DNA from: Caulobacter sp. NIBR2454
GTDB taxonomy: Bacteria; Pseudomonadota; Alphaproteobacteria; Caulobacterales; Caulobacteraceae
Reading direction: 5' to 3'
Assembly: GCF_027474405.1 (NCBI RefSeq)
Contig: NZ_CP114871.1
Coordinates: 1,683,001 to 1,747,000, forward strand
Length of the DNA stretch: 64,000 nucleotides
Made by a program: the position numbers and the translations under genes. The first letter of the stretch is position 1; each line of letters starts with the position of its first letter. Below, piece after piece: positions 25,057-35,341 of the stretch. Below the pieces are notes generated by a model. That model had not been told where the DNA came from, made no database searches, and was given only the letters and a program-made list of their open reading frames with translations.

Positions 25057-25908
25057 ATGAAGCTTTTCCTTGCCGCGGCCCTGTTCGCCGCCTCCGTGTC
25101 GTCAGCCATCGCGGCTGACTCGGTCCCCAAATACGCCGCGTCAGATGCGCCAGCCACTAAGGCGATCCATCTGCCCGCCGATCCCCAGAGCGACATCTTG
25201 CGTGGCGCTGTGGCAAAGCCCGACTTTGCAAGTCGTGACCATCGGATAGCCGCCCGCCTTCAGAATGGCGAGGCGATCGTGGAGGTGGGCTATCACAAGC
25301 CTGCCCAGGGCGAACTCGGCGGTAAATTCATCGCCGCCTGGACCAAACAGGCTAACGGGGCTTGGGCGCTGGCCGCCTATGCCGACAATCCTGCCGTCGT
25401 CAGCCTTCACGAGCAGACAGCCGCGGCGAAAGACACGAGCCTGTCGGTCTCCAGCAAGGTCGCGCCCCATCCCGCCGCACTGGATGACGTCTATGTCCGG
25501 ATGCGGCGCGCCTATGTCGATCTCGACGGGGCCGTGCTCAAGAGCGTCTACGCGCCGGACGGCTGGTATATCTCCCGCTCGTCCAAGGCGCCGGTGGAGA
25601 GCGCCCAGGGTGCGTTCGTGCCGGGCGTCAGCAAGTTCATCGAGCAGTCGCGATCGAACGGCACGACGATGGATATCGCCTTCCGTCTGACCGACCGCCA
25701 GGTCCTCTCGCCGAACGTCGTGGTCGACGCCGGTTACGTCGAATTCGTCATGAAGCCTGGGGATGGCAAGCCGGAGCGCCGCTCCACGGCCAAGTTCCTG
25801 ACTGTCCTGACGCGCCAGGCCGATGGGGGCTGGGCGTTCTGGGCCGACACCGCCAGCGATACGCCTGCTGAAAACTGGGCACGAGGCGATGGACGAGCGG
25901 TCGGCTAG
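25057..25908 (+). CDS. Exported protein, possibly NTF2/SnoaL-like
   Basis: This is a 283-residue protein with a signal peptide (MKLFLAAALFAASVSSAIAA, cleavage near residue 20). The mature part has two halves. Each looks like an alpha+beta unit with Trp-rich strands (FIAAWTKQANGAWALAAYADNP and FLTVLTRQADGGWAFWADTASDTP), which suggests a duplicated NTF2-like fold with the usual strand ending D-GWxFWxDTASD. There are no catalytic residues to name. Its stop shares CTAG with the convergent ABC-F gene. Confidence 0.7.
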   Translation: MKLFLAAALFAASVSSAIAADSVPKYAASDAPATKAIHLPADPQSDILRGAVAKPDFASRDHRIAARLQNGEAIVEVGYHKPAQGELGGKFIAAWTKQANGAWALAAYADNPAVVSLHEQTAAAKDTSLSVSSKVAPHPAALDDVYVRMRRAYVDLDGAVLKSVYAPDGWYISRSSKAPVESAQGAFVPGVSKFIEQSRSNGTTMDIAFRLTDRQVLSPNVVVDAGYVEFVMKPGDGKPERRSTAKFLTVLTRQADGGWAFWADTASDTPAENWARGDGRAVG

Positions 25909-27788
25909 GCGTTCTCGATCAACGCCAACTGCTCGGCGAGGTCCATCCAGACGGCTTCGGCCTCGTTGACCTGTCCCTGCACCTTCTCGCGCTTCTTGCC
26001 CAGTTCCACGGCCTTGGCGGCGTCCTTCACATAGAGTTGCGGGTCGGCGAGCGTCGCGTCGATTTCGGCCAGTTGCTTGGTGACGCGCGCCAGGGTGGTC
26101 TCAGCCGCCTCCAGCTTGCGTTTGAGCGGGCCGGCCTGGGCGGCCGTGACGCGCGGCGCTGCTGGTGCGGCCGGCGCAGGAGCGGGTGCTTCCTCCTTCA
26201 CCTGGGTCGGCGCGCGCAAGGCGGCGCGGGCGCGTTCCAGCACGTATTTGGAGTAGTCCTCCATGTCCCCGTCGAAGGGTTTGATGGTGCCGTCGGCGGC
26301 CAGCCACAGGCGGTCGGCCACCAGCTCCATCAGCGAGCGGTCGTGGGTGATCAGGATCACCGCGCCCTCATAGTCATTCAGGGCGTCCAGCAGGGCGCGG
26401 CGGCTGTCGATATCCAGGTGGTTGGTCGGTTCGTCGAGGATCAGCATGTGCGGAGCCTCCATCGCCACCAGGTTCAGCAACAGGCGGGCGCGTTCGCCGC
26501 CCGACAGGTTGGCGACGGTGGTGTCCTGCTTGTCGAAGCCAAGGCCGAACTGGGCCAGACGAGAGCGGCGGCTGCTTTCCGAGGCCTCCGGCATGGCCCG
26601 GCGGATGATCTCCAGCGGGGTGTCCGTCGGATCGAGCGCCTCAATCTGGTGCTGGTGGAACCAGCCCACCTTCATCTTGCGGTCACGGTGGAACTCGCCC
26701 TGCAGAACATCCAGCGCGCCGGCGATCAGCTTGGCGAAGGTCGACTTGCCGGCGCCGTTGACGCCCAGCAGACCGATGCGGTCGTCCAGGTCCATGCGCA
26801 GGTTCAGGTTCCGCAGCACGACCTTGGAATCATAGCCGACATTGGCCTTCTCCAGCCGGATCAGCGGCGGAGGCAGGGGGCGTTGCGGCGAGGGCAGGGT
26901 GAAGGGTGAAACCTGCTCGCCCTTCACCGCGCTGACGGGCGGCAGTTTGGCGATCATCTTCAGGCGTGACTGGGCCTGGGTCGCCTTCGACGCCTTGGCG
27001 CGGAAGCGGTCGACAAAGGATTGCAGGTGGGCGCGCTGGGCCTCGACCTTGGCGCGATTGGCCTCCTGCAGGCGCTCCTTCTCTGCGCGGCGGATCTCAT
27101 AGTCGTCGTAGCCGCCGGTGTAGAGCTCCAGCTTTCCGTCTCTGAGGTGCAGGATGTGACCCACGGAATTATTTAGCAATTCGCGGTCGTGGCTGATGAC
27201 CAGGGCGGTGTGTGGATACTTCTTCAGCCGCTGCTCCAGCCAAAGGGCGCCTTCCAGATCGAGATAGTTGGTCGGTTCGTCCAGCAGCATGACGTCAGGC
27301 TCGGCGAACAGCGCCGCGGCCAGGGCCACACGCATCCGCCAGCCGCCGGAGAATTCGGCCATGGGTCGGGCCAGGTCGGCCTGGGAGAAGCCCAGACCGA
27401 TCAGGATTTCGGCGGCCCGGCTAGGCGCCGCGTCCGCATCGATCTCGATCAATCGTCCGTAGATTTCGCCCAGTTCCTCCGGCGGGGCGGTGTCCAGACG
27501 GCGGGTAAGGGTCTCGCGCTCCTCGTCGGCGGCCAGGACCGTTTCGAGCAGTGTGACCGGCGTTGCCGGATGTTCCTGGTCCACCGATGTGATGCGGGCG
27601 TTACGGGGCAAGGCGATTTCGCCGCCGCCTGGGGTCAGTTGGCCCAGGATCAGCTTGAACAGAGTGGACTTGCCCACGCCGTTGCGCCCGACCAGGCCGA
27701 CCTTGGCTCCAGGCGGGACCATGACGGTCGCGTTCTCGAAGAAGCGTCGCCCCCAAGCGTCGAAAGTCAGGTCGTTGATCTGAAGCAT
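25905..27788 (-). CDS. ABC-F family ATPase (Uup/YheS type)
   Basis: This is a 627-residue soluble protein with two ABC domains and no membrane segment; ABC-F proteins act on the ribosome. The first Walker A is GRNGVGKST, with signature FSGGWRMR and Walker B MLLDEPTNYLD. The linker (about 235-310) is charged and helical. The second Walker A is GVNGAGKST, with signature LSGGERAR and Walker B LILDEPTNHLD. A coiled-coil tail (about 540-627) follows a Pro/Ala-rich spacer, resembling Uup-type C-terminal domains. ATG at 27788 gives MLQINDLTF, a typical family start. Confidence 0.92.
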   Translation of the reverse strand: MLQINDLTFDAWGRRFFENATVMVPPGAKVGLVGRNGVGKSTLFKLILGQLTPGGGEIALPRNARITSVDQEHPATPVTLLETVLAADEERETLTRRLDTAPPEELGEIYGRLIEIDADAAPSRAAEILIGLGFSQADLARPMAEFSGGWRMRVALAAALFAEPDVMLLDEPTNYLDLEGALWLEQRLKKYPHTALVISHDRELLNNSVGHILHLRDGKLELYTGGYDDYEIRRAEKERLQEANRAKVEAQRAHLQSFVDRFRAKASKATQAQSRLKMIAKLPPVSAVKGEQVSPFTLPSPQRPLPPPLIRLEKANVGYDSKVVLRNLNLRMDLDDRIGLLGVNGAGKSTFAKLIAGALDVLQGEFHRDRKMKVGWFHQHQIEALDPTDTPLEIIRRAMPEASESSRRSRLAQFGLGFDKQDTTVANLSGGERARLLLNLVAMEAPHMLILDEPTNHLDIDSRRALLDALNDYEGAVILITHDRSLMELVADRLWLAADGTIKPFDGDMEDYSKYVLERARAALRAPTQVKEEAPAPAPAAPAAPRVTAAQAGPLKRKLEAAETTLARVTKQLAEIDATLADPQLYVKDAAKAVELGKKREKVQGQVNEAEAVWMDLAEQLALIENA

Positions 27789-27883
27789 GAAACTCGAAGT
27801 CGTGGGAGGTTGGCGTAGACGCGGCCCGCCGCTATAAGCCCGCGACCTCCCATTCCACAACTTAACTAACGAGATTTCGGAAA

Positions 27884-28303
27884 ATGACCGAACGCACCTT
27901 CTCGATCATCAAGCCGGACGCCACGCGTCGCAACCTTACCGGCGAGATCAACGCAGTCATCGAAAAGGCCGGCCTGCGCATCGTCGCCCAGCGCCGCGTC
28001 AAACTCACCGAGGCGCAAGCCAAGAAATTCTACGAAGTTCACGCCGAGCGTCCGTTCTACGGCGAGCTCGTCGGTCAGATGACCGCCGAGCCGGTCGTCG
28101 TCCAGGTTCTGGAAGGCGACAACGCCGTGGCTCGCTACCGCGAAGTCATGGGCGCCACCAACCCGAACGACGCGGCGGAAGGCACGATCCGCAAGCTCTT
28201 CGCCCTGTCGATCGGCGAAAACTCCGTTCACGGCTCGGACAGCCTGGACAACGCCAAGATCGAGATCGCCCAGTTCTTCACCGACGATCAGATCGTCGGC
28301 TAA
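27884..28303 (+). CDS. ndk: Nucleoside diphosphate kinase
   Basis: This 139-residue enzyme exchanges gamma phosphates between NTPs and NDPs. It starts [15 protein letters not shown], has RPFYGELV and the GATNP turn, and carries the phospho-accepting His in [12 protein letters not shown] (about residue 116). It is full length. It is divergent from the ABC-F gene with a 95-base gap and is followed by a strong terminator. Confidence 0.98.
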   Translation: MTERTFSIIKPDATRRNLTGEINAVIEKAGLRIVAQRRVKLTEAQAKKFYEVHAERPFYGELVGQMTAEPVVVQVLEGDNAVARYREVMGATNPNDAAEGTIRKLFALSIGENSVHGSDSLDNAKIEIAQFFTDDQIVG

Positions 28304-28327
28304 GCTTCGGGCAAGCTTGAGTTTTGA

Positions 28328-28361
28328 AACGGCCGGGGCGGCGACGTCCCGGCCGTTTTCT
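28328..28361 (+). terminator. Intrinsic terminator after ndk
   Basis: AACGGCCGGG (28328-28337) and CCCGGCCGTT (28348-28357) form a 10-bp stem followed by TTTTCTT. Confidence 0.85.
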
Positions 28362-28433
28362 TATGAGCTAAGGTCGGAACCCCGACGCTTTGAACCCCGT
28401 TGGTCAGGCTCCCCGTAAGAAGGAGTCCTCTCC

Positions 28434-28649
28434 ATGTCCCCGATTCTGAAATTCGCCCCGCTGGTTGGCGCAGGCCTGCTTCTCGCCGCCTGTGGCACCA
28501 CGGTTACTGAACGCGCCGCTACAGGCGCATTGGGCGGCGCCGCGGTCGGCGCGGCCGTGGGCGGTGGTGACGGCGCATTGGCTGGCGCGGCCATCGGTGG
28601 TGTCGCCGGCGCGGCGACGACCAACTGCCGCAACACTCGCCGCTGCTAG
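28434..28649 (+). CDS. Small glycine-zipper lipoprotein
   Basis: This is a 71-residue protein with a lipoprotein signal ending LLAAC (Cys20). A Gly/Ala-rich segment (GALGGAAVGAAVGGG and GALAGAAIGGVAGAA) forms a glycine zipper typical of OsmB/SlyB-like envelope lipoproteins, and the end is NCRNTRRC with two cysteines. AAGGAG lies nine bases before the ATG. It likely sits in the outer membrane; the function is unknown. Its stop shares CTAG with purN. Confidence 0.75.
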   Translation: MSPILKFAPLVGAGLLLAACGTTVTERAATGALGGAAVGAAVGGGDGALAGAAIGGVAGAATTNCRNTRRC

Positions 28650-29230
28650 GCGGCGGCCAGTTTCCGGCAGAAGTCGGACAAGGCCTTTGGGTAGAGCTGG
28701 TGCTCAGCGACGAGCACCCGCTCGCTCAAGCTTTGCGCGTCGTCACCCGGCAAGACCGGAACGCGAGCCTGAGCCACAACTGGCCCTTCATCAACGCCCA
28801 CCGTCACCAAATGCACCGTGCAGCCGTGTTCCGCATGACCCGCTGCGATGACGCGGTTGTGGGTGTCCAATCCCGGAAACAGCGGCAGCAATGAGGGGTG
28901 GATGTTCATCATCCGACCTTCCCAGGCCTTTACGAGGAAGGGCGTCAGTACGCGCATATAGCCAGCCAGGGCGATGACCTCGACCCCAGCTCCACGCAGA
29001 GCAGCGTCCAACGCGCGTTCGTGGCCCTCTCGATCCCGAAAGAAATCCTTCTGATCGACGGCCCTGGCCTCGATCCCGGCGGCGCGCGCTGTCTCCAAGC
29101 CGCCGGCGTCCGACTTGTTGGAGAGCACCAACACGATCTCGTAGGGACAGTCAGGCGCCCTGGAGGCTTCGATAAGCGCCTCCATGTTCGATCCCCGGCC
29201 GGAGATCAGCACGCCGACGCGGGTCTTCAT
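28646..29230 (-). CDS. purN: Phosphoribosylglycinamide formyltransferase
   Basis: This 194-residue enzyme formylates GAR from 10-formyl-THF, the third step of purine synthesis. It contains the SGRGSNMEALI phosphate loop, LAGYMRVLTPFLV, the catalytic NIHPSLLPLFPG (Asn and His) and the Asp in VTVGVDEGPVVAQARVPV. Its ATG overlaps the purM stop by one base (TGATG), so the two form an operon. Confidence 0.97.
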   Translation of the reverse strand: MKTRVGVLISGRGSNMEALIEASRAPDCPYEIVLVLSNKSDAGGLETARAAGIEARAVDQKDFFRDREGHERALDAALRGAGVEVIALAGYMRVLTPFLVKAWEGRMMNIHPSLLPLFPGLDTHNRVIAAGHAEHGCTVHLVTVGVDEGPVVAQARVPVLPGDDAQSLSERVLVAEHQLYPKALSDFCRKLAAA

Positions 29231-30255
29231 CAGGCGGCCGCGAGTTCGCCGCAGATGAAGGCGTCCTCGCCCGCGTTCAGCAGGGCAGCCAGGACGGGCT
29301 CGGCGTCGGACGGCGAGCAGATCAGCATGAAACCGACGCCACAGTTGAAGGTGCGGCGAAGTTCATGGTCAGCCACGCCGCCGACTTCCTGAAGCCAGGC
29401 GAATACAGGCGGCAGCGGCCAGGCGTTCCAGTCGATTTTCGGGACCAAACCCTCGGCGATCGCGCGGGGCGGGTTCTCGATAAGGCCGCCGCCGGTGATG
29501 TGGGCGCCGCCCTTGACGCGACCAGCCTGCAGCAGGGGCAGGACCGACTTCACATAGATGCGGGTCGGGGCCATCAGGGCCTCCGCCAGTGTCTGACCCT
29601 CGGCGAAGGGGGCCGGGGCGTCCCAGGACAGGCCCGAGCGTTCCACGATCTTGCGGACCAGCGAATAGCCGTTGGAGTGCGGGCCCGACGAGCCGATCCC
29701 GATCAGCACATCGCCGGCGCGCTGGGCGTCGAGCTTGGGCAGAACGTCGTCACGATCGACGGCGCCCACCGTGAAGCCGGCCAGGTCATATTCGCCGTCC
29801 TTGTACATGTCGGGCATCTCAGCCGTCTCGCCGCCCACCAGGGCCGCGCCAGCCAGCTTGCAACCCTCGGCGATGCCGGCGACCACCCGCTTGGCGATCT
29901 CGACGTCCAGCTTGCCCGTGGCGAAGTAGTCCAGGAACATCAGCGGCTCGGCGCCCTGGGCCAGCAGGTCGTTGACGCACATGGCCACCAGATCGATGCC
30001 GACCGTGTCGTGCAGGCCGCTGTCGATGGCGATCTTCAGCTTGGTGCCGACCCCATCGGTGGTCGAAACGATCAGCGGATCGTCGTAGCCGGCGGCTTTC
30101 AGGTCGAAGAGCGCGCCGAAACCGCCCAGTCCAGCTTCCGCGCCGGGGCGGCGAGTGGCCTTGGCCAAGGGCTTGATGGCCTCGACCAGGGCGTTGCCGG
30201 CGTCGATATCAACACCCGCTTGAGCGTAGGTCAGGCCGTTTGGACGGTCGGTCAT
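29230..30255 (-). CDS. purM: Phosphoribosylformylglycinamidine cyclo-ligase
   Basis: This 341-residue ATP-dependent AIR synthetase closes the imidazole ring. It has the [20 protein letters not shown] start, the substrate loop SFGALF-like [44 protein letters not shown] and the [15 protein letters not shown] signature near residue 255. It is the first gene of purM-purN and is divergent from rnd with a 92-base gap. Confidence 0.98.
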   Translation of the reverse strand: MTDRPNGLTYAQAGVDIDAGNALVEAIKPLAKATRRPGAEAGLGGFGALFDLKAAGYDDPLIVSTTDGVGTKLKIAIDSGLHDTVGIDLVAMCVNDLLAQGAEPLMFLDYFATGKLDVEIAKRVVAGIAEGCKLAGAALVGGETAEMPDMYKDGEYDLAGFTVGAVDRDDVLPKLDAQRAGDVLIGIGSSGPHSNGYSLVRKIVERSGLSWDAPAPFAEGQTLAEALMAPTRIYVKSVLPLLQAGRVKGGAHITGGGLIENPPRAIAEGLVPKIDWNAWPLPPVFAWLQEVGGVADHELRRTFNCGVGFMLICSPSDAEPVLAALLNAGEDAFICGELAAA

Positions 30256-30347
30256 GTGATGCGCGCCTTGGCTTCGTATGACGAGATTTCGCCGTACTTT
30301 GCAGTTTGAGCCCTTGCAGACTCCTCGCGCGGGGCTATAGCGGCTCG

Positions 30348-31517
30348 ATGCAGCCTATTACAACTACCGCCGCGCTGTCGGCGTTCTGCAATCAGATCAA
30401 AGGCCAGCCCTTCGTCGCCGTGGACACCGAGTTCATGCGTGAGACGACCTATTGGCCCAAGCTCTGCCTGATCCAGGCCGCCGCGCCAAATGCGGAGGCG
30501 GTGATCGATCCGCTCGCCGAGGGGCTCGACCTTGAGCCGTTCCTCGAAATCCTGCGCGACGAGAGCATCCTCAAGGTGTTTCACGCCGCTCGTCAGGACG
30601 TTGAGATATTCAACAACCTGGACGCCATGCCGCGCCCGCTGTTCGATACCCAGATCGCCGGGATGGCGGCGGGCTTCGGCGAGCAGATCGCCTATGACGC
30701 CCTGGTCCGCCAGATGCTGAAGATTGAGCTGGACAAGTCCAGCCGCTTCACCGACTGGGCCCGCCGCCCGCTGACCGAGGCGCAGCTGACCTACGCCCTG
30801 GCCGACGTGACCCATCTGGCCGCGCTGTTCCCGATGCTGCGCGAACGCCTTCAGAAAGCCGGACGCCTGGCCTGGGTCGAGGAAGAGATGGCCGCGGTCA
30901 CCGATCCGGCCGCCTATGATGTCGATCCGGAAAAGGCCTGGCGCAGGCTGAAGCCGCGCAAGACCCAGGCGAAATATCTGGCCGTGTTCCGCGCCGTGGC
31001 CGCCTGGCGCGAGCGGACCGCCCAGACCCGCGACCAGCCGCGTGGCCGAATCCTGAAGGACGACGCCATCGACGAACTGGCGGCGCAGGCGCCGATCGAC
31101 GTGGCGGGCCTGGATCGCCTTCGTGGCGTGCCGAAAGGCTTCTCAGGTTCGAAGTTCGGCCCGGACCTGCTGGAGGCCATCAGGACGGCCCTGAAAGATC
31201 CGGAGGGCTATGCCCCAGTGATCGAGCGGGGGCCGCCTCCGCCGCAGAACGCCGGCGCGGTGGTCGAACTGCTCAAGGTTCTGCTGAAGGCGCGAGCCGA
31301 AGACGCGGGCGTGGCGTCCAAATTGATCGCCACGGTCTCGGATCTGGACAAGATCGCTTCGGATGACGAGGCGGACACGCCCGCCTTGAAGGGTTGGCGG
31401 TATGACGCGTTCGGCGCCGACGCCCTGAAGCTGAAGCGCGGTGAACTGGCTCTGGTGCTGGATGGCGCCCGGGTTCGGGTCGTCGAAGTGCGCCGGGCCC
31501 CCAAGGCCGCCAGCTAG
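30348..31517 (+). CDS. rnd: Ribonuclease D
   Basis: This 389-residue DEDD-family 3'-5' exoribonuclease has motif ExoI VAVDTEF (Asp and Glu), Exo[14 protein letters not shown] and Exo[12 protein letters not shown] (about residues 155-163) with the Tyr and Asp of DEDDy type. An HRDC domain occupies about residues 205-285 ([18 protein letters not shown]). The start ATG at 30348 gives [14 protein letters not shown]; upstream in-frame codons lack family similarity. Its stop shares CTAG with the convergent ppx gene. Confidence 0.95.
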   Translation: MQPITTTAALSAFCNQIKGQPFVAVDTEFMRETTYWPKLCLIQAAAPNAEAVIDPLAEGLDLEPFLEILRDESILKVFHAARQDVEIFNNLDAMPRPLFDTQIAGMAAGFGEQIAYDALVRQMLKIELDKSSRFTDWARRPLTEAQLTYALADVTHLAALFPMLRERLQKAGRLAWVEEEMAAVTDPAAYDVDPEKAWRRLKPRKTQAKYLAVFRAVAAWRERTAQTRDQPRGRILKDDAIDELAAQAPIDVAGLDRLRGVPKGFSGSKFGPDLLEAIRTALKDPEGYAPVIERGPPPPQNAGAVVELLKVLLKARAEDAGVASKLIATVSDLDKIASDDEADTPALKGWRYDAFGADALKLKRGELALVLDGARVRVVEVRRAPKAAS

Positions 31518-33058
31518 GCGGTCTTCATCTGGAGCTTGAGGCCGAGGACCTGAGCCAGGGTCCCGGCTCGCTTCGCGGTCTGCTCGCCCAGCAGCATGTC
31601 CACCCAGCCCGGTTCGGCGCTGAGGTGAAGCATATTCTTGTCGATGGTCAGGCGCGAACGGCCCAGCAAGGCGGCGCTGCGGCCTGAAAGGTCGCTGCCC
31701 AGGCGAATGGCGGCGCCGAGAGCCCGCGCCCGGCGGATGCGTTCCGGCGACAGGATGCGGGCCAGGGTGTCCGGCTCCGGCGGATTGAAGGTGCCGCTGT
31801 GGCGGGCGTAGGACGCCGCGGCCAGAAAGCCCCGCTCGGCATGGTTCATCCCGGCGATGGGCGCCCGCAGAACCTGTTCGAAAACCAGGGCGGCGCGATG
31901 GTCGGGGTGCAGGCGCGCCCCCAGATTGGCGAGACGACAGGCGGCCGCCAAAAGCACCGCGTCGCGATCGCCGAACAGGGTGGGCAGGGATGAGAAGGCC
32001 GGCTGCAGCCAGTCTTCCAGCGCACCTTCCAAGGTATCGTCGAAATCGTGGACGCCCAGGGTCGCGCAGCCTTCGACCAGGGGGTCCAGCATGCGGATCT
32101 TGGGAGGCATGGCCTCGAACAGCAATCCTTCGCGCAGGCCGAAGGCTGACAGGGCCACGGTCTGCAGGTCTAGATGCTCGATCAGCGCCTCCAGCACCAC
32201 GGCCGCATAGGGCATGGTTTCTGCGCGCTTCTTGGAGACGCCCGGAATGCGTTCGAGCGATTCCTTTGACTGGCTGGCCACGAAGCGGGCGGCGTCGAGG
32301 GTCTCGGCGCGGCTCATTTCGTACTGATGGACCAGCTGCAGCGGATAGCCGTTCATCCGCATGTGCATCAAGGCCAGGTTGCGCCAGGCGCCGCCCACGG
32401 CGTGGAAGTCGGCGGCCCTGAAGCGATCCGCGACGGGCGCCAGAACCGCGTCGACCAGACGGCGTACCCGGGCATGGTCAAAGGCTTCCGCCAGGCCGAG
32501 CGAGAACGGTCCCAGGGGCAGGGTTATGGCGTCGCCGGCCCCCGTGCTGCCCAGGCGAGTCAATTCCAGGCTGGCGCCCCCCAGATCGCCCACGACGCCT
32601 TGCGACGTCGGATCGCCGGCCAGGACGCCGAGGGCGGCGTAACGGCCTTCTTCCTCGCCTGTCAGCAGGCGGACGGTGAAGTCAGCCTCGGCCTTGATGC
32701 GGCGCAGGAAGTCCTGACCATCGGTGGCGTCCCGGACGGCGGCGGTGGCGGCGACGAAGGTCTGGGCCGGCTTGACCGCGTCGATCACGGCGCGGAAGCG
32801 GCGGATGGCGGCCAGAGCGGCGGCGGAGCCCTCAGGCGACAGCCTTCCGGTGACGGCCAGGTCACGACCGAGACCGGCCAGCACCTTTTCGTTGAAGATG
32901 GTCCAGATGGCCCGGCCTTCCAGCCGGTACAGCACCAGACGCACTGAGTTGGAGCCGATGTCGATGACGGCCGCGTCCTGCGGCGCCACGTCGGGCGCGT
33001 CAGAACGGCGCGTCAGGGGCGCCAGCCAGTTGTCCCGAAAGCCGCGGGTCGTCAGCAC
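31514..33058 (-). CDS. ppx: Exopolyphosphatase/guanosine pentaphosphatase (Ppx/GppA)
   Basis: This 514-residue member of the sugar-kinase/actin fold releases phosphate from polyphosphate or pppGpp. It has AVIDIGSNSVRLVLYRLEG (phosphate 1), VVGDLGGASLELTRLG (phosphate 2), ERIPGVSKKRAETMPYAAVVLEAL and a C-terminal HD-like helical domain (about 325-514). The start is GTG at 33058 with AGGAG seven bases upstream. It lies 45 bases after ppk, which makes the polymer, so synthesis and degradation are in one operon. Confidence 0.93.
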   Translation of the reverse strand: MLTTRGFRDNWLAPLTRRSDAPDVAPQDAAVIDIGSNSVRLVLYRLEGRAIWTIFNEKVLAGLGRDLAVTGRLSPEGSAAALAAIRRFRAVIDAVKPAQTFVAATAAVRDATDGQDFLRRIKAEADFTVRLLTGEEEGRYAALGVLAGDPTSQGVVGDLGGASLELTRLGSTGAGDAITLPLGPFSLGLAEAFDHARVRRLVDAVLAPVADRFRAADFHAVGGAWRNLALMHMRMNGYPLQLVHQYEMSRAETLDAARFVASQSKESLERIPGVSKKRAETMPYAAVVLEALIEHLDLQTVALSAFGLREGLLFEAMPPKIRMLDPLVEGCATLGVHDFDDTLEGALEDWLQPAFSSLPTLFGDRDAVLLAAACRLANLGARLHPDHRAALVFEQVLRAPIAGMNHAERGFLAAASYARHSGTFNPPEPDTLARILSPERIRRARALGAAIRLGSDLSGRSAALLGRSRLTIDKNMLHLSAEPGWVDMLLGEQTAKRAGTLAQVLGLKLQMKTA

Positions 33059-33103
33059 TTTGAGGCTCCTGGCGTCGCCGGGGAGGGCGATCCCTGACGC
33101 CGT

Positions 33104-35296
33104 TTAGCCGCGCGGGCCCACGTGGTCAAAGGCTCGCGGCATGTCTTTCACACGAGCCCCCCGGCCGGACAGGCTGGGATTGGTCATGAAGTAGTCATGA
33201 GCGGAGAAGGCGCCCTTGTGGTTCCATGCCGGGTCGCGGCTGTACTCGCCTTCCTCGCTAAGCCGCCAGGACTGGGCCTCGTCGTTGAGGTTGGCGACCA
33301 TGATCTGGTTCAGGACCTGCTGATGGACAGTCGGATTCTCGATCGGCACCAGGGATTCCACCCGCCGGTCGAGGTTGCGCGACATCCAATCGGCGGAGGA
33401 GATGAAGACCCGCGTATGGGGACTGGGCATGGCGTGGCCGTCGGCGAAGGCCACGATCCGGGAATGCTCCAGGAAGCGGCCGACGATGCTCTTGACCCGG
33501 ATGTTCTCGGACAGGCCCTTGATGCCCGGCCGCAGGCAGCAGATGCCACGGATGACCAGATCGATCTCCACGCCGGCCTGACTGGCGACGTAAAGGGCGT
33601 CGATGACGGTGGCGTCCACCAGGCTGTTGAGCTTGGCCCAGATAGCGGCGGGCTTGCCGGCGCGGGCGTTGTCGGCCTCGCGGGCGATCATGGCCAGCAG
33701 ATCGGTCTTGAGGGTGATCGGCGAGAAGGACAGCTTCTCCAGCCGCTCTGGCCGGGCGTAGCCGGTGATGAAGTTGAACAGCAGGCCGGCGTCGCGGGCC
33801 ATTGCTGGGTCGGTCGTGAACAGCGATAGGTCGGTGTAAACCTTGGCCGTCTGGGGGTGATAGTTTCCGGTGCCGAAGTGGCAGTAGGTGCGCAGGGCGT
33901 CGCCCTCGCGGCGGACCACGACGCTGACCTTGGCGTGGGTTTTGAACTCCACGAAGCCGAAGACGACGTGGACGCCGGCGCGCTCCAGGTCCTTGGCCCA
34001 TTTCAGGTTCGCTTCCTCGTCGAAGCGAGCCTTGATCTCGACCACGGCGGTGACGGACTTGCCGTTGTCGGCCGCCTCGATCAGGGCGGCGACGATCGGG
34101 CTGTCGGCGCTGGTGCGGTACAGGGTCTGCTTGATGGCCAGGACGTTGGGATCGTGGGCGGCCTGTTTGAGGAACTGGACCACGACGTCGAAGCTCTCGA
34201 ACGGGTGGTGGACCAGGATGTCCTTCTCGCGGATAGCAGCGAAGCAGTCGCCGCCGTAGTCGCGGATCCGCTCGGGGAAGCGGGCCTGGAACGGCGGGAA
34301 CTTCAGTTCCGGGCGATGGGTCGGGATCAGCTGGGTCATCTGGGCCAGGCCCAGCTTGCCATCGACCAGGATGACGTCCTGCGGTTCGGCGCGCAGGCCT
34401 TCGATGATGAAGTCGCGCAGGTCCTGCGGCATGGCCGTCTGAAGCTTGGCGCGGACGACCGAGCCCAGGCGGCGCTTTTTCAGGCGGGCCTCGAACTCGC
34501 GGACCAGATCTTCGGCCTCTTCCTCGATCTCAACGTCGCTGTCACGGATCAGGCGGAACAGGCCGCGACCCTCGACCTCGTAGCCGGGGAAGATGTGGTC
34601 GAGGAACAGAATGATCAGGGATTCGAGGGCGATGATCCGCCGCTCGCTCTTGCGTGACCGGCTGGAGGCTTCAGTCAGCTGCCAGAAGCGCTCGATCTGG
34701 GCGGGGATCGGGACCAGGGCGTAGAGCGACTTGCCGTCGGCGACGCGCTTGAGCTTCAGCGCCAGGCAGAAGCCCAGGTTCGGGATGAACGGGAAGGGGT
34801 GAGCCGGGTCGATGGCCAGGGGCGTGAGCACCGGGAAGATCCGCGACAGAAAGATTTCCTCGGCCTTGGCGTGGTCGCGGGGCGTCACGTCCTTGGCGTC
34901 CAGCAGGGTCAGGTTCTCGCCCGCCAGTTCGACGCGAATCTGGCTCCAGATGGCCTGTTGGTCGGCCATCAGTTCGGCGGCGGACTCGTTGATGGCGGCC
35001 AGTTGTTCGGACGCGGTCAGGCCGTCCTGGCTGACGGCGCGGACGGCCTCGCGGACCTGGCCCTTCAGGCCGGCCACGCGGACCATGTAGAATTCGTCGA
35101 GGTTGGCCGCCGAGATCGCCAGGAAGCGCAGGCGCTCCAGCAAGGGATGGCGGGGGTTCTGGCTTTCCTCAAGGACCCGGCGGTTGAAGGCCAGCCAGGA
35201 AAGCTCGCGGTTGATGAAGCGATCGGGCGACGCCAGCAAGGCCTCGTCGAGCGCGAGTTGCGGCTCGGTCGGGGCGGTCTGGATCACGTCGGTCAT
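33104..35296 (-). CDS. ppk: Polyphosphate kinase 1
   Basis: This 730-residue membrane-associated kinase polymerises the gamma phosphate of ATP into polyphosphate. The N domain is [19 protein letters not shown] (about residues 26-45) and a helical H domain follows. The two PLD-like C domains contain [35 protein letters not shown], the catalytic-His stretch [17 protein letters not shown] (about residue 455) and, late, [32 protein letters not shown] at 35296 is clear. Its place between hdaA and ppx is the usual Caulobacter-type arrangement. Confidence 0.97.
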   Translation of the reverse strand: MTDVIQTAPTEPQLALDEALLASPDRFINRELSWLAFNRRVLEESQNPRHPLLERLRFLAISAANLDEFYMVRVAGLKGQVREAVRAVSQDGLTASEQLAAINESAAELMADQQAIWSQIRVELAGENLTLLDAKDVTPRDHAKAEEIFLSRIFPVLTPLAIDPAHPFPFIPNLGFCLALKLKRVADGKSLYALVPIPAQIERFWQLTEASSRSRKSERRIIALESLIILFLDHIFPGYEVEGRGLFRLIRDSDVEIEEEAEDLVREFEARLKKRRLGSVVRAKLQTAMPQDLRDFIIEGLRAEPQDVILVDGKLGLAQMTQLIPTHRPELKFPPFQARFPERIRDYGGDCFAAIREKDILVHHPFESFDVVVQFLKQAAHDPNVLAIKQTLYRTSADSPIVAALIEAADNGKSVTAVVEIKARFDEEANLKWAKDLERAGVHVVFGFVEFKTHAKVSVVVRREGDALRTYCHFGTGNYHPQTAKVYTDLSLFTTDPAMARDAGLLFNFITGYARPERLEKLSFSPITLKTDLLAMIAREADNARAGKPAAIWAKLNSLVDATVIDALYVASQAGVEIDLVIRGICCLRPGIKGLSENIRVKSIVGRFLEHSRIVAFADGHAMPSPHTRVFISSADWMSRNLDRRVESLVPIENPTVHQQVLNQIMVANLNDEAQSWRLSEEGEYSRDPAWNHKGAFSAHDYFMTNPSLSGRGARVKDMPRAFDHVGPRG

Positions 35297-35341
35297 TCGT
35301 CTACGCCTCTAGGCTTTGGTCACTGGTCGTCGAAGCCACTA